A stretch of 64,000 nucleotides of DNA, taken from positions 1 to 64,000 of the forward strand of contig JAKAXA010000018.1 in the NCBI GenBank assembly GCA_021816775.1. Reading direction: 5' to 3'. This document shows, in pieces, positions 26,937 to 35,700 of this stretch (the stretch's first letter is position 1; each line of letters opens with the position of its first letter). This DNA is from Pseudomonadota bacterium (lineage in GTDB: Bacteria; Pseudomonadota; Gammaproteobacteria; Steroidobacterales; Steroidobacteraceae). The notes under the pieces were generated by a model. That model searched no databases. It had not been told where the DNA came from and worked only from the letters and a program-made list of their open reading frames with translations. The position numbers were made by a program, and so were the translations under genes.

Positions 26937-27308
26937 CTAGGGACCGATACCCGCATCGAACATCGGCCGCAGCTCGGATTCCCCTTCGAACTCGGGCCAG
27001 TGCTTGCGGTGCAGCTCCATGAACTCCCGGGCGATGCCGATCGCTGCCTCGCGGGTTTCGGTGTTGAGAATCGCCCAGCCGCCGATGATCTCCTTGCTCT
27101 CCGTGAAGGGGCCGTCGGTGACGGTGATGCGGCCCTTCCTGAGGCGCACCCGAGCGCCGTCCTTGCTCGGCAGCAGCCCGCCGGTGTCGATGAGCACGCC
27201 GGATGTCAGGGACCGCTGCATGAATTCCCCCATCGCCGCCATCAAGGCCTGCGGTGGACCTGCCTCGCGATAGGATTCCGCGTGGCGGATGAAGGTCAGA
27301 TATTTCAT
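26937..27308 (-). CDS. YciI family (DGPF) protein, first gene of the ECF operon
   Basis: A 123-residue YCII-domain protein starting MKYLTFIRHAESYREAG, with ITVTDGPFTESKEIIGGWAILN as the DGPF signature and a SELRPMFDAGIGP ending, paralogous to the next gene. ATG at 27308 is preceded by GGGGAG eight bases upstream. It heads the seven-gene operon 26937-27308 down to the sigma factor, and an ECF-type promoter lies immediately upstream. The arrangement suggests the sigma factor activates its own operon. Confidence 0.88.
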   Translation of the reverse strand: MKYLTFIRHAESYREAGPPQALMAAMGEFMQRSLTSGVLIDTGGLLPSKDGARVRLRKGRITVTDGPFTESKEIIGGWAILNTETREAAIGIAREFMELHRKHWPEFEGESELRPMFDAGIGP

Positions 27309-27345
27309 GGCGTCTCCCCGTTCAGCACTGTGCTCTGATGGGTAC

Positions 27346-27372
27346 GACGAATGCGGCCCTCGCCAATCGACA
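27346..27372 (-). promoter_or_regulatory. ECF42-type promoter candidate
   Basis: On the minus strand TGTCGA (27372-27367) is followed after 17 bases by CGTC (27349-27346), about 37 bases before the ATG of the first operon gene. From memory, the reported ECF42 consensus is TGTCGA at -35 and CG(A/T)C at -10. Both elements match exactly and the spacing is plausible. Confidence 0.6.
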
Positions 27373-27673
27373 CGGTCAGCCGGTTTTCTGCTCCGTCAGC
27401 CCCCCCGGGGGAACCGTGGGCCGCGCCGAGTGTCGTGCGTGAGCCGCGCGCGATCGAGGTCGTCCCAGGGTGACCGCTGCAGCCTCGACGATGACGCAGG
27501 AATGACTGGCAACTCATTGAAATATATCAATCCATAGTCAATCCTGGCGGGTGAACAGTCGCCCGGCCGGTGCTGAGCGGCCGGGCCGATGACCGGCATC
27601 AGCAGTCGGTGCAGCTCACACGGCCTCGGATCGGCGTGCATGCTCGTCGGCAACCCGGCCCGCGGGAGGATGG

Positions 27674-30600
27674 TTAGGAGTTGTCTCGCTTCGCGCTCGA
27701 TCCCAGATTCGCAATACTGGCGGTGGCCGTCCCCTCGAGCATGGCGGTGATCTCCTCGAAGGGCAGGGGGCGGCTGATCAGATAGCCTTGAATCTCATCG
27801 CAGCGCAGCAGCCGCAGCAGCTTCGACTGCTCGATCGTCTCGACGCCCTCGGCGATCACTCTGAGGTTGAGGGAATGGGCCAGAGAGATGACCGTCTGCA
27901 CGAGCGTGGTGGTATCGGGGTCCTCGGACATCGCGAGGATGAAGGAGCGGTCGATCTTGAGGGCCTGCACCGGCAGCCGGGTCAGATAGCTGAGCGAGGA
28001 GTAGCCCGTGCCGAAATCATCGATGGCGATGGAAATCCCCAGCTCGCGCAGCTCCCTCAGCTTGCGGATGCTCTCCTCGACACTCTCCATCAGCAGGCTC
28101 TCGGTGATCTCCAGATCGATCCCGGGCGACACCGCTGCGCCTGCGAGCGCCGCGCTCACCGTGTCCACGAAATCCCTCCGGCGCAGCTGAATGGGCGAGA
28201 CGTTGACGGCTACGCGCGGCGGTGCGATCCCGCGTTCGACCCAGCGCTGGTGATCGCGAACGGCCTGCGCCAGGACCCATGCGCCGACCTCGAGGATCAG
28301 TCCGGTCTCCTCGAGCATCGGAATGAATCGCAACGGGGCGACCAGACCGAGGTCCGGGCTCTGCCAGCGCAACAGTCCTTCCACGCCCGCGATATGTCGC
28401 GATTGCAGCTCGAGCTTCGGCTGATAGTGCAGCACGAACTCCTCCCGCTCGAGCGCGCGGCGCAGCCGGGTTTCCAGGGTGCGCCGCTCGGCGCTCCTCG
28501 CGGCCATCTCCGGGGCATGAAACACGTACGTCTCGCCGGTCTCTTTGGCCCGTCTGAGGGCAGCCTCGGCACACGTCAGGAGCCTTTCGGCGTCCGAGCT
28601 ATCCGCGGGAAATACCGCGATGCCGGCTCTGGCGGATACGTTGACGTCCGCACCCGCTATGTGGAAAGGCTTGCCGAAGATCTCACCCCACATCAATCCC
28701 AAGGTCTGCTCCAGGCCGGATCGGCCCCCGAAGTCCTGCAGCAGGATCGCAAAGGCGTCTCCCGTGAGCCGCGCCGACCGACTGTTGCCTGCCACCAGCG
28801 AGAGGCGCTCTCCCAGTAGCTTAAGCAGCGCATCTCCGGCCTGCCTTCCCAGTGAGTCGTTCACTGTGCGGAAGCGCTCAACATTCGCGAGCACAAGGAA
28901 GATTTCCTCGTGCGCGGCTTGCGCGGCAAGCATCTGTTGTCCGAGGCGCTCAACGAACAGGGCGCGGTTGGCGAGGCCGGTGAGCGGGTCATAGAAGGCG
29001 AGATAGTCGACTCTGTTGGCCTTTTCGATATGGTCGAGCGCAAAGGCGATGTCGCCCGCGAGCTCGAGCAACAGCCTCAGCTCGGCTGCATCGAAGAATC
29101 CGGTCTCTCCGGAATACAGTGCGAGCACGCCGACGACGGTCTCGCCGGTCAGCAGCGGAAGATATGCGGTGGAGCGGATGCCCCGCTCGGCGGATTCGCT
29201 CTTGAGCAGAATCCGCTCATCCTGCGCGATGTCATTGCAGATGACCGGTTTGCCCGTCGCGACGGCGCTGCCTGCGAGTCCGCTGCCGGGCGAGCCGCTG
29301 TCGAGAAGTCCGAGGGGGATGCGGCTGATGTAATCCTCATCCATCCCATGCCACGCGACGACGGTCAAGCGCGTCGCCGATTGCTCGACGATGCCGAGCC
29401 ACGCGAGCCGGAAGTTGCCCGAGTCGACCGCAATCCGGCATGTCTCCCGGAACAGCTCCTGCCGATTTCCGACGCGGACGATGAGCGAGTTAATGCTGCT
29501 CAGCACGGCATACACTCGGTTCAGGTGCCGTATCTTCAGGTCCGCCCGCTTGCGCTCGGTGATGTCGCGGGCGATCTTCGATGCACCGATGATGTTGCCG
29601 TGCGAGTCGAGGATCGGGGAGATGGTGAGCGACACGTCGATCAGACTGCCGTTCTTGCGCCTGCGCACCGTCTCGAAATGCGAGACCCGCTCGCCGCGGC
29701 GCAGCCGCTCGAGGATCGTCGCCTCTTCCTCGAGCCGCTCGGGAGGTACGATGACGGTGATCGACTGGCCGGTCACTTCCTCGGCATCATAGCCGAACAG
29801 CTTGCGCGCGCCGGCATTCCAGCTCGTGATGATGCCCTCGAGGGTCTTGCCGATGATGGCATCGTCGCTGGATTCCACGATTGCCGCCATGCGCGCGCGA
29901 ATCTCTTCGGAGCGCATGCGCTCGGTCACATCCTCGCCGATTCTGGCCGCACCGATCGCCTCGCCGCGCGGCGAGCGCAGTACGAGGTTGTTCCAGCGGA
30001 TGGTCCTGCGCGCACCGCTGCGCGTGAGGATCTCGCTCTCGTAATGCCAGACGGTCGGCGAGTCTGCGAGCAGGGCGGCGAACCGATGGGATGCCTGCGG
30101 GAGATCGTCCGCAGGGACGAACAGATCGAACCAGCTGCGCCCGAGCAACTCCTCGCGCCGCCATCCGGTCAATTGCGGGAGAAAGTCGTTGCAGTAGGTG
30201 ATCCGCGCCTCGCGGTCCAGCGTCACAGAGATCATGTGCACCTTGCCGAGGATCTCTCTGAAGCGTCGCTCGCTCTCCTGCAGCTCATCGAGGGAGCGCT
30301 TGCGATCGGTGATGTCCTCCGCGACGCCGGCGATGCGCGTGGCAGTGGCGCCCGCGCCGCGCACGGGAAAGGCGCGGTCCCTGATCCAGCGTATGGAGCC
30401 GTCCGGGCGCACGATCCGGTACTCCTCGTCGAAGGTGCCCGCGAGCTGCTTCGAGCGCACCGCTTCGAGGACCCGCGCTCTGTCCTCCTGGTGAATGGCC
30501 TCGAGCCACAGCTGCGGCGCGGCGTAGAGCTCGGCGATGCTGCGTCCCCAGATCTCGATGTAACCGGGGCTGACATACAGGAGCTTATGCGTGGACACAT

Positions 30601-31414
30601 CGGTGAGCCAGAACACTTCGCGAATGTTCTCGGTCACCTGGCGAAATCGGCGCTCCGATTCGCACAGCTGTGCTTCGATGCGCTTCTGGCGCGAGATGTC
30701 CCGGACCAAGGAGATGAAATGAGCGGGTTCGCCCTCGGCCTGCCGGCCGATTGAGGTGATGATGTGCGCCCAGATCGGAGCGCCGCTCTTTGAAAGCAGG
30801 CGCGCCTCGATCTGATATTCCGGCAGCTTTCCCTCCATCGCGCGGGCCCTTGCCGCGACACTGCGGGCGATGTCGCTCGGATGGGTGACGCGGCGCATCT
30901 CCAGTGCAAGCGCCTCCTCACGCGTGTAGCCCAATAGCCTGCAGAACCGGTCGTTGACGCTGAGGAATCGTCCTGTGGCATCGCTGTGCACGACGCCGAT
31001 GGCCAGGCGCTCGAACATCGAGCGATACCATTGCTCGTGCCGTTCGACAGCGCGGAACGAGGCGAGCACGAGGGGGCTCGCGGCGCCACTGACGGGCTCG
31101 AGGCTGATCTCAACGGGCAGCTCGCTGCCATCCTTGCGCAGGGCGTTGAGATTCAGTCCGACACCCATGGGACGGGACTTCGGGTGTGCGAAGAACTGCG
31201 TGCGGTGAGCGGCGTGGGCTTGCCGTAGACCCTCGGGTACCACCTGCTCGAGCGGTTGGCCGAGCAATTCCTTCGGTGCATAGCCGAGCAGCTCGGCGGC
31301 GCGGGCATTGACGAGCAGGATCTTACCGGCCGCATTCACCACCATGCCGGCATCCGTCAGGGAGTCCAGCAGTCGGCCAACAGTGCCTGGCGGCATTTCC
31401 GCGCTGTCTGTCAC
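27674..31414 (-). CDS. Multi-PAS/GAF/GGDEF/EAL signalling protein, probable c-di-GMP phosphodiesterase
   Basis: A 1246-residue soluble sensor. Five PAS domains span about residues 10-630 (repeated IVESSDDAIIGK/ITDRKR-type boundaries). A GAF domain follows (about 655-800), then a GGDEF-like domain (about 815-975) and an EAL domain (about 985-1230). The GGDEF loop reads RLTGDAF, so it is degenerate and unlikely to make c-di-GMP. The EAL domain keeps the needed residues: E in GVEGLLRW, AVNVSPIQL, ITESLLM, IDDFGTGYSS, LKIDRSFI, AEGVET and QGYLISRPL. It probably hydrolyses c-di-GMP, with the GGDEF part binding GTP as regulator. It is transcribed alone, upstream of the ECF operon in the same direction. 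Confidence 0.92.
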   Translation of the reverse strand: MTDSAEMPPGTVGRLLDSLTDAGMVVNAAGKILLVNARAAELLGYAPKELLGQPLEQVVPEGLRQAHAAHRTQFFAHPKSRPMGVGLNLNALRKDGSELPVEISLEPVSGAASPLVLASFRAVERHEQWYRSMFERLAIGVVHSDATGRFLSVNDRFCRLLGYTREEALALEMRRVTHPSDIARSVAARARAMEGKLPEYQIEARLLSKSGAPIWAHIITSIGRQAEGEPAHFISLVRDISRQKRIEAQLCESERRFRQVTENIREVFWLTDVSTHKLLYVSPGYIEIWGRSIAELYAAPQLWLEAIHQEDRARVLEAVRSKQLAGTFDEEYRIVRPDGSIRWIRDRAFPVRGAGATATRIAGVAEDITDRKRSLDELQESERRFREILGKVHMISVTLDREARITYCNDFLPQLTGWRREELLGRSWFDLFVPADDLPQASHRFAALLADSPTVWHYESEILTRSGARRTIRWNNLVLRSPRGEAIGAARIGEDVTERMRSEEIRARMAAIVESSDDAIIGKTLEGIITSWNAGARKLFGYDAEEVTGQSITVIVPPERLEEEATILERLRRGERVSHFETVRRRKNGSLIDVSLTISPILDSHGNIIGASKIARDITERKRADLKIRHLNRVYAVLSSINSLIVRVGNRQELFRETCRIAVDSGNFRLAWLGIVEQSATRLTVVAWHGMDEDYISRIPLGLLDSGSPGSGLAGSAVATGKPVICNDIAQDERILLKSESAERGIRSTAYLPLLTGETVVGVLALYSGETGFFDAAELRLLLELAGDIAFALDHIEKANRVDYLAFYDPLTGLANRALFVERLGQQMLAAQAAHEEIFLVLANVERFRTVNDSLGRQAGDALLKLLGERLSLVAGNSRSARLTGDAFAILLQDFGGRSGLEQTLGLMWGEIFGKPFHIAGADVNVSARAGIAVFPADSSDAERLLTCAEAALRRAKETGETYVFHAPEMAARSAERRTLETRLRRALEREEFVLHYQPKLELQSRHIAGVEGLLRWQSPDLGLVAPLRFIPMLEETGLILEVGAWVLAQAVRDHQRWVERGIAPPRVAVNVSPIQLRRRDFVDTVSAALAGAAVSPGIDLEITESLLMESVEESIRKLRELRELGISIAIDDFGTGYSSLSYLTRLPVQALKIDRSFILAMSEDPDTTTLVQTVISLAHSLNLRVIAEGVETIEQSKLLRLLRCDEIQGYLISRPLPFEEITAMLEGTATASIANLGSSAKRDNS

Positions 31415-32176
31415 GTCGGGCTACATGCTCGTTGTACTTCCTTTCGCTCCCTCAGTCCCATTCCATCGTCTGATCGCGTCGGCTCAGAGCGGCGGACTGA
31501 GGCGCCGGGCCAAAATCATCATCCGATATTCCGAGGCGAGCCTCAAGGTGAATTGCAACCGTGTGCGGCTTTGAGGCTATTGCGGTAGCTTGGAACTGCC
31601 GATGTCGGGCGGGCGTGGAGGTAAATCGTTTTATGGATCGTCCGCGGCGGTGTTTACTTTATGCCGGCTTCGAAAGCCACAGCCGATGGTGTGCCCGCCA
31701 GCCGGATCGATGCGGGCTGCGCCGCGCAGAGTCAATGCCTTGTTGGCCTCTGCCTCACAGGACGTCGCGTGCGGAGGCGAAGCACGTCCGACGGATTTTG
31801 ACAGCCCGTCCGGCCTTTGCGTTGGTTCGCGAGCAGGCCTGACATGTGTTGGGTGGTAAGCCTGGTGCCGTCGAGAGGGCGGCACGTGAAGCGAGTGCAG
31901 CGACTGTAAGACCGGCGACGCATGGGCCGGAAAGGGCCGTAACGCGCCAACAGCCTGTCGCGAGGATGCGCGAACTGACCAGCAGGGCCATGGAGGACCG
32001 GATCGTGCAAACACCGGCACGAAGGCGGTGCGAAGCAGGATCATGGCTGGACTCAAATGGCGTGCCTGTGGCTTGCGGCTCGCGCGGTTCTCGCTCTTCG
32101 ATCAGACGTCTTTCAGCGGTCTGTCCGCTGCCGCTCGGCGCGCTGCTGCGGCGCGCGAGCGTGCAGGGGAGAGGGT
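31415..32176. other. Long intergenic stretch, nothing recognised
   Basis: About 760 bases with several short open frames on both strands, all Arg/Ser/Pro-rich and unlike known families. The stretch 31600-31700 is less GC-rich than its surroundings and holds TTTACTTTATG-like sequence that could be a promoter or transfer remnant. No RNA gene was recognised. Confidence 0.35.
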
Positions 32177-32200
32177 GGCGCAGCCGGCCCCGGCTGCGCC
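32177..32200 (-). terminator. GC-rich hairpin after the BNR-repeat gene
   Basis: A perfect ten-base stem (GGCGCAGCCG, 32177-32186, with CGGCTGCGCC, 32191-32200) closes a four-base loop ten bases beyond the stop of the minus-strand BNR-repeat gene. There is no strong U-tract, so it is a likely but unproven terminator. Confidence 0.5.
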
Positions 32201-32210
32201 ACCACCCCGA

Positions 32211-35200
32211 TCAGGACCCCGACGGCAGCGCCGGCGGGGTATTCAGCGTCACCGGCATTCCGGTCGGCAGCGTCGCGACTCCGGCAGTGTAGGCTGTGCT
32301 GTTCCACGCCTTCACCTGCGACACCACCGAGCCGTTGTAGCGCGCAAGCAGCTGGTCGATCTTCGCCCCGTCGGCACGGATCAGCGAGAGGATCTGGGCG
32401 CGCGGCTTGGCGCCCCAGAGGCCCGCGCTCATGCCGTAGACGCTCTGCACGCGCCGGTGCAGGTGCGAGAAGTGCCGCAGGAAGTCCTCCTCGGCGTTGT
32501 GCTGCGTGTGCGGGTTCCACAGCACATCCTGATACGCGGTGAGCGTCTTCTCGAGCTTCTTGCCCTGCGCGATGAGTGCCGCGTGCTGCTCCGCCCAGGT
32601 GGCATCCGAGTTGCCGCGCGCGAGCACCCCTGCGAGCGTCGTACGCATGGCCGACACGTGATTCAGCAGGCGGTTGAGCGCTGACAGTTGCGTGCGAGCG
32701 GCGAGTCCCGCTTCGGTGTCGGCACGGTCGGTGGCGAGGCTCACCGGGAAGCGCGGGTCAGCTTCGACCTTGAGCGTCACGTGCTGGGTGTGGGCGCCGG
32801 CGTGCAGCGTCGCAGCGTACTGACCGGGCAGGGCGGCCGGGCCGAACCCGCCTCCGTGCCCAGGTTTGCCGAGCGGCGGGTTGAGTTTGGCCGGCGCCTT
32901 GTAGCGCAGGTTCCAGACCACGGTGTTGAAGCCGGCCTTGCCGGGTCCGTGCAGCGTCGTCACCACCGTGCCGGCGGAATCGCGGATGGTGATGCGCACC
33001 GGGCCATGATGAGCGGCCTTCTGCGCGGCAGTCGGCTTGAGCGCCTTGGCGAGATGGTAGGTGATCATCGCGCCGGTGGGCGCGTTCGGCGCAATGTAGG
33101 CGCTGGGGCCCATGCCGTTGGTGTAGGAGTGGTAGAGCAGCACGCCGGCGGAGGCCGTGAAGGCATGGAACGGCGCACGCGCGACGGCGGCGCTGTACTG
33201 CTCCAGCGGCCGCAGATTATCGAGCACCCAGATGCCGCGGCCATGGGTGGCGAGCAGCATCCCGCGGTGATCCGGGGCGAAGGTCACGTCCCACACGGAC
33301 AGTCCGCGCGGCAGGTTCGCATGCAGCGGCTGCCAGTGCCCGCCGTCATCGAACGAGACGTACAGCCCCGCGGAGATCGTGCCGGCGAACAGCAGCCCCG
33401 CGTGATTGGGATCCTCGGCCACCACCTCGACGCTGCTGTCGGGCAGCCCGTTGGTGATGCGCGTCCAGTGCCTGCCGTAGTCGGTGGTGCGATAGACGTA
33501 GGGCGCGTCGTTGCCGATCTCATGGCCGTCGAAGGCCGCATAGGCGGTGCCCGCGGCGAACGGCGAGGGCTCGACGTGATACACGCGCGCCCATTGCGGG
33601 GCGCCTGGCGGCGTGACCTTGCTCCAGTGCGCGCCGCCGTCGCGGGTGACCCACACCCAGCCGTCGTCGGTTCCGACCCAGATGACCTGCGGATTGCTCG
33701 GGGCGAGCCCGATCGACTGGATGGTGTCGTACGTCTCCGCGCCGCTCATGTCGAGATTGATCGGCCCGCCGCTCGGTTGCTCCTTGGCCTTGACGTTGCG
33801 CGTGAGGTCGGGACTGATGACCTGCCAATGCTTGCCGCCGTCAGTGCTGTGAAACACAACGTCCGCGGCCGTGTACACGTCCTCGGGATTGCTCGGGGAG
33901 ACCGCCACGGGCGTGGTCCAGTCGAAGCGGTACTTCTGCGCATAGGGGCGCTTGCCCGAGATCATCAATCCGGCGAGCACATCGCGCAGGTAGGGGTTGA
34001 TCTCGCGCTTGCGGCCGGTGGCGCGGTTCAGCACCGTGGCGAACCCGTCATCGGTCGTGGCGTAGATGATCGAGGCGTTGCTCGCGGCCGGCACCACGTA
34101 TTGGCCGTCGCCGCCGGCGACATCGAACCAGTCCTGAGCGCCCGTGACGCCGCCGCGCTCGTAGTCGCTGCTTGCGCCGCACCACGCATCGTTGTCCTGC
34201 AGGCCGCCGCACACCAGATAGGGCCAGGGGTGATCCGTGGCGCTCGTGGCCACCTGGTAGAACTGCTCGATCGGCAGGTTGTCGAGATGGCGCCAGTGCT
34301 TGCCGGCATCGAGCGACAGATACACGCCCCCGTCATTGCCCTGGATGATGCGGTCGGGGTTGTTCGGGTCGATCCAGATGGCGTGGTGATCCACGTGCAC
34401 GCCCTTGTCGGCGTAGAAGACGTGCCGGCCGCCGTCCTTGCTCTCCATCATCTTCATCGACAGCAGGAACAGGCGCTGCGGGTTGTTCGGCATCACCGCG
34501 AGCTGGGTGAAGTAAAACGGCCGCACGTCGCTGTTGTGGTTGTCGCTCACCTTGCTCCAGTGGCTGCCGATGTCGTGCGAGACCCACAGCACGCCCCCCT
34601 TGGCCTGCAGGACCGCGTACACCGTGCTCGGCTGGCTCGGCGCGAAGGCGACTGCGCTGCGGCCGATCATGCCGCCCGGCAGCCCGTGGGTGAGCTTCTT
34701 CCAGTGCACGCCGCCGTCGGTGGAGCGGTACAGGCCGCCGCTCTTGCCGCCGCTGGTGAGCAGCCAGGCACGCCGCTGCAGCGGCCACATGCCGGCAATG
34801 AGCACCTTGGGGTTGCCCGGCTCGAAGGCGATGGTGCTGCAGCCCGTGTGATCATTGAGGTACAGCACCCGGCGCCAATGCGCGCCGTTGTCGGTGCTCA
34901 TGTAGACGCCGCGCTCCGGGCCGCGTTTCCACAGGTCGCCCGTGGCGCAGGCGAAGACGGTGTTGGTGTCCTGCGGGTCGACCGCGAGGGCGGCGATCTG
35001 CCCGGCCCCGTGCAGGCCCTTGTCCACCCAGGTCTTGCCACCGTCGGGGCTGAAGTACACCCCATCGCCATTGAGGACGTCGTTGCGCGGATTGGCCTCA
35101 CCGGTGCCCACCCAGAGCCAGTTGGGGTTGCCGCCGGCGAGCGCGAGCGAGCCGATCGACTGGGTCGGCTCGTGCGTGAAGATCGGCTTCCAGCTCATGC

Positions 35201-35435
35201 CCCCGTCCTGCGTCTTCCAGACGCCCCCGCCGGCGCTGCCGACGTAGTAGAGGGCGGGATGACCGGCCACGCCGAGCACGCTGGTGACGCGCCCTCCGGC
35301 CACCGCCGGTCCGAGGTCGCGCAGCTTCAGTCCCTGAAACGGGTGCGGGTGCTTCGGTGCCGGCTTGGTCGCCGCGGCGGCGGCCAAGCTGGTGCCCAGG
35401 AGCGCAGCGGTCGCCAATGCCAGGATGGGGCGCAT
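32211..35435 (-). CDS. Secreted BNR/sortilin-like beta-propeller (VPS10-type) protein
   Basis: A 1074-residue exported protein with a signal peptide (residues 1-22, MRPILALATAALLGTS). Many BNR/Asp-box-type repeats follow, such as SAGGGVWKTQDGGMSWKPI, GVYFSPDGGKTWVDKG, MSTDNGAHWRR and VFHSTDGGKHWQVISPD. They form two tandem beta-propellers up to about residue 720. A C-terminal domain (about 780-1070) of Ig-like and helical character follows, with NTVVWNLRYKAP. It matches proteins annotated as glycosyl hydrolase or WD40/YVTN/BNR-like repeat protein. No catalytic residues are obvious, so the hydrolase label is doubtful. ATG at 35435 gives the signal peptide and GGAG eight bases upstream. Monocistronic. 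Confidence 0.85.
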   Translation of the reverse strand: MRPILALATAALLGTSLAAAAATKPAPKHPHPFQGLKLRDLGPAVAGGRVTSVLGVAGHPALYYVGSAGGGVWKTQDGGMSWKPIFTHEPTQSIGSLALAGGNPNWLWVGTGEANPRNDVLNGDGVYFSPDGGKTWVDKGLHGAGQIAALAVDPQDTNTVFACATGDLWKRGPERGVYMSTDNGAHWRRVLYLNDHTGCSTIAFEPGNPKVLIAGMWPLQRRAWLLTSGGKSGGLYRSTDGGVHWKKLTHGLPGGMIGRSAVAFAPSQPSTVYAVLQAKGGVLWVSHDIGSHWSKVSDNHNSDVRPFYFTQLAVMPNNPQRLFLLSMKMMESKDGGRHVFYADKGVHVDHHAIWIDPNNPDRIIQGNDGGVYLSLDAGKHWRHLDNLPIEQFYQVATSATDHPWPYLVCGGLQDNDAWCGASSDYERGGVTGAQDWFDVAGGDGQYVVPAASNASIIYATTDDGFATVLNRATGRKREINPYLRDVLAGLMISGKRPYAQKYRFDWTTPVAVSPSNPEDVYTAADVVFHSTDGGKHWQVISPDLTRNVKAKEQPSGGPINLDMSGAETYDTIQSIGLAPSNPQVIWVGTDDGWVWVTRDGGAHWSKVTPPGAPQWARVYHVEPSPFAAGTAYAAFDGHEIGNDAPYVYRTTDYGRHWTRITNGLPDSSVEVVAEDPNHAGLLFAGTISAGLYVSFDDGGHWQPLHANLPRGLSVWDVTFAPDHRGMLLATHGRGIWVLDNLRPLEQYSAAVARAPFHAFTASAGVLLYHSYTNGMGPSAYIAPNAPTGAMITYHLAKALKPTAAQKAAHHGPVRITIRDSAGTVVTTLHGPGKAGFNTVVWNLRYKAPAKLNPPLGKPGHGGGFGPAALPGQYAATLHAGAHTQHVTLKVEADPRFPVSLATDRADTEAGLAARTQLSALNRLLNHVSAMRTTLAGVLARGNSDATWAEQHAALIAQGKKLEKTLTAYQDVLWNPHTQHNAEEDFLRHFSHLHRRVQSVYGMSAGLWGAKPRAQILSLIRADGAKIDQLLARYNGSVVSQVKAWNSTAYTAGVATLPTGMPVTLNTPPALPSGS

Positions 35436-35700
35436 TGCAGGTCTCCAACGGAGTAATCGGAAAAGGACCGCCAAGGTACCGCTTTGTTCGGTCGATCGGT
35501 CGCTCATTTGGCACGGTCCGTCGCCTCATGGCCCCCACTCCCCGCAAAACGGCCCGCGTGCCGGTGGGCACCGGATCGTTGCCCGCGAGTGCGGGCGCAC
35601 GCTAGGCTGGGCTGGCGAGCTGTGGCGGGAGCGCCGCTCGCGCCACCTGTCCGGAGAGACCCTCATCGATACCCGCCACCGCCCCAACACGCTCTCGCCC

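Noticed and set aside
31631-32056. A 141-codon minus-strand frame in the long gap
   Set aside because: Ser/Arg/Pro-rich translation with no ribosome site or similarity; not called as a gene.
32688-35456. A 922-codon plus-strand frame opposite the BNR-repeat gene
   Set aside because: No recognisable domain; BNR repeats and signal peptide on the minus strand decide.
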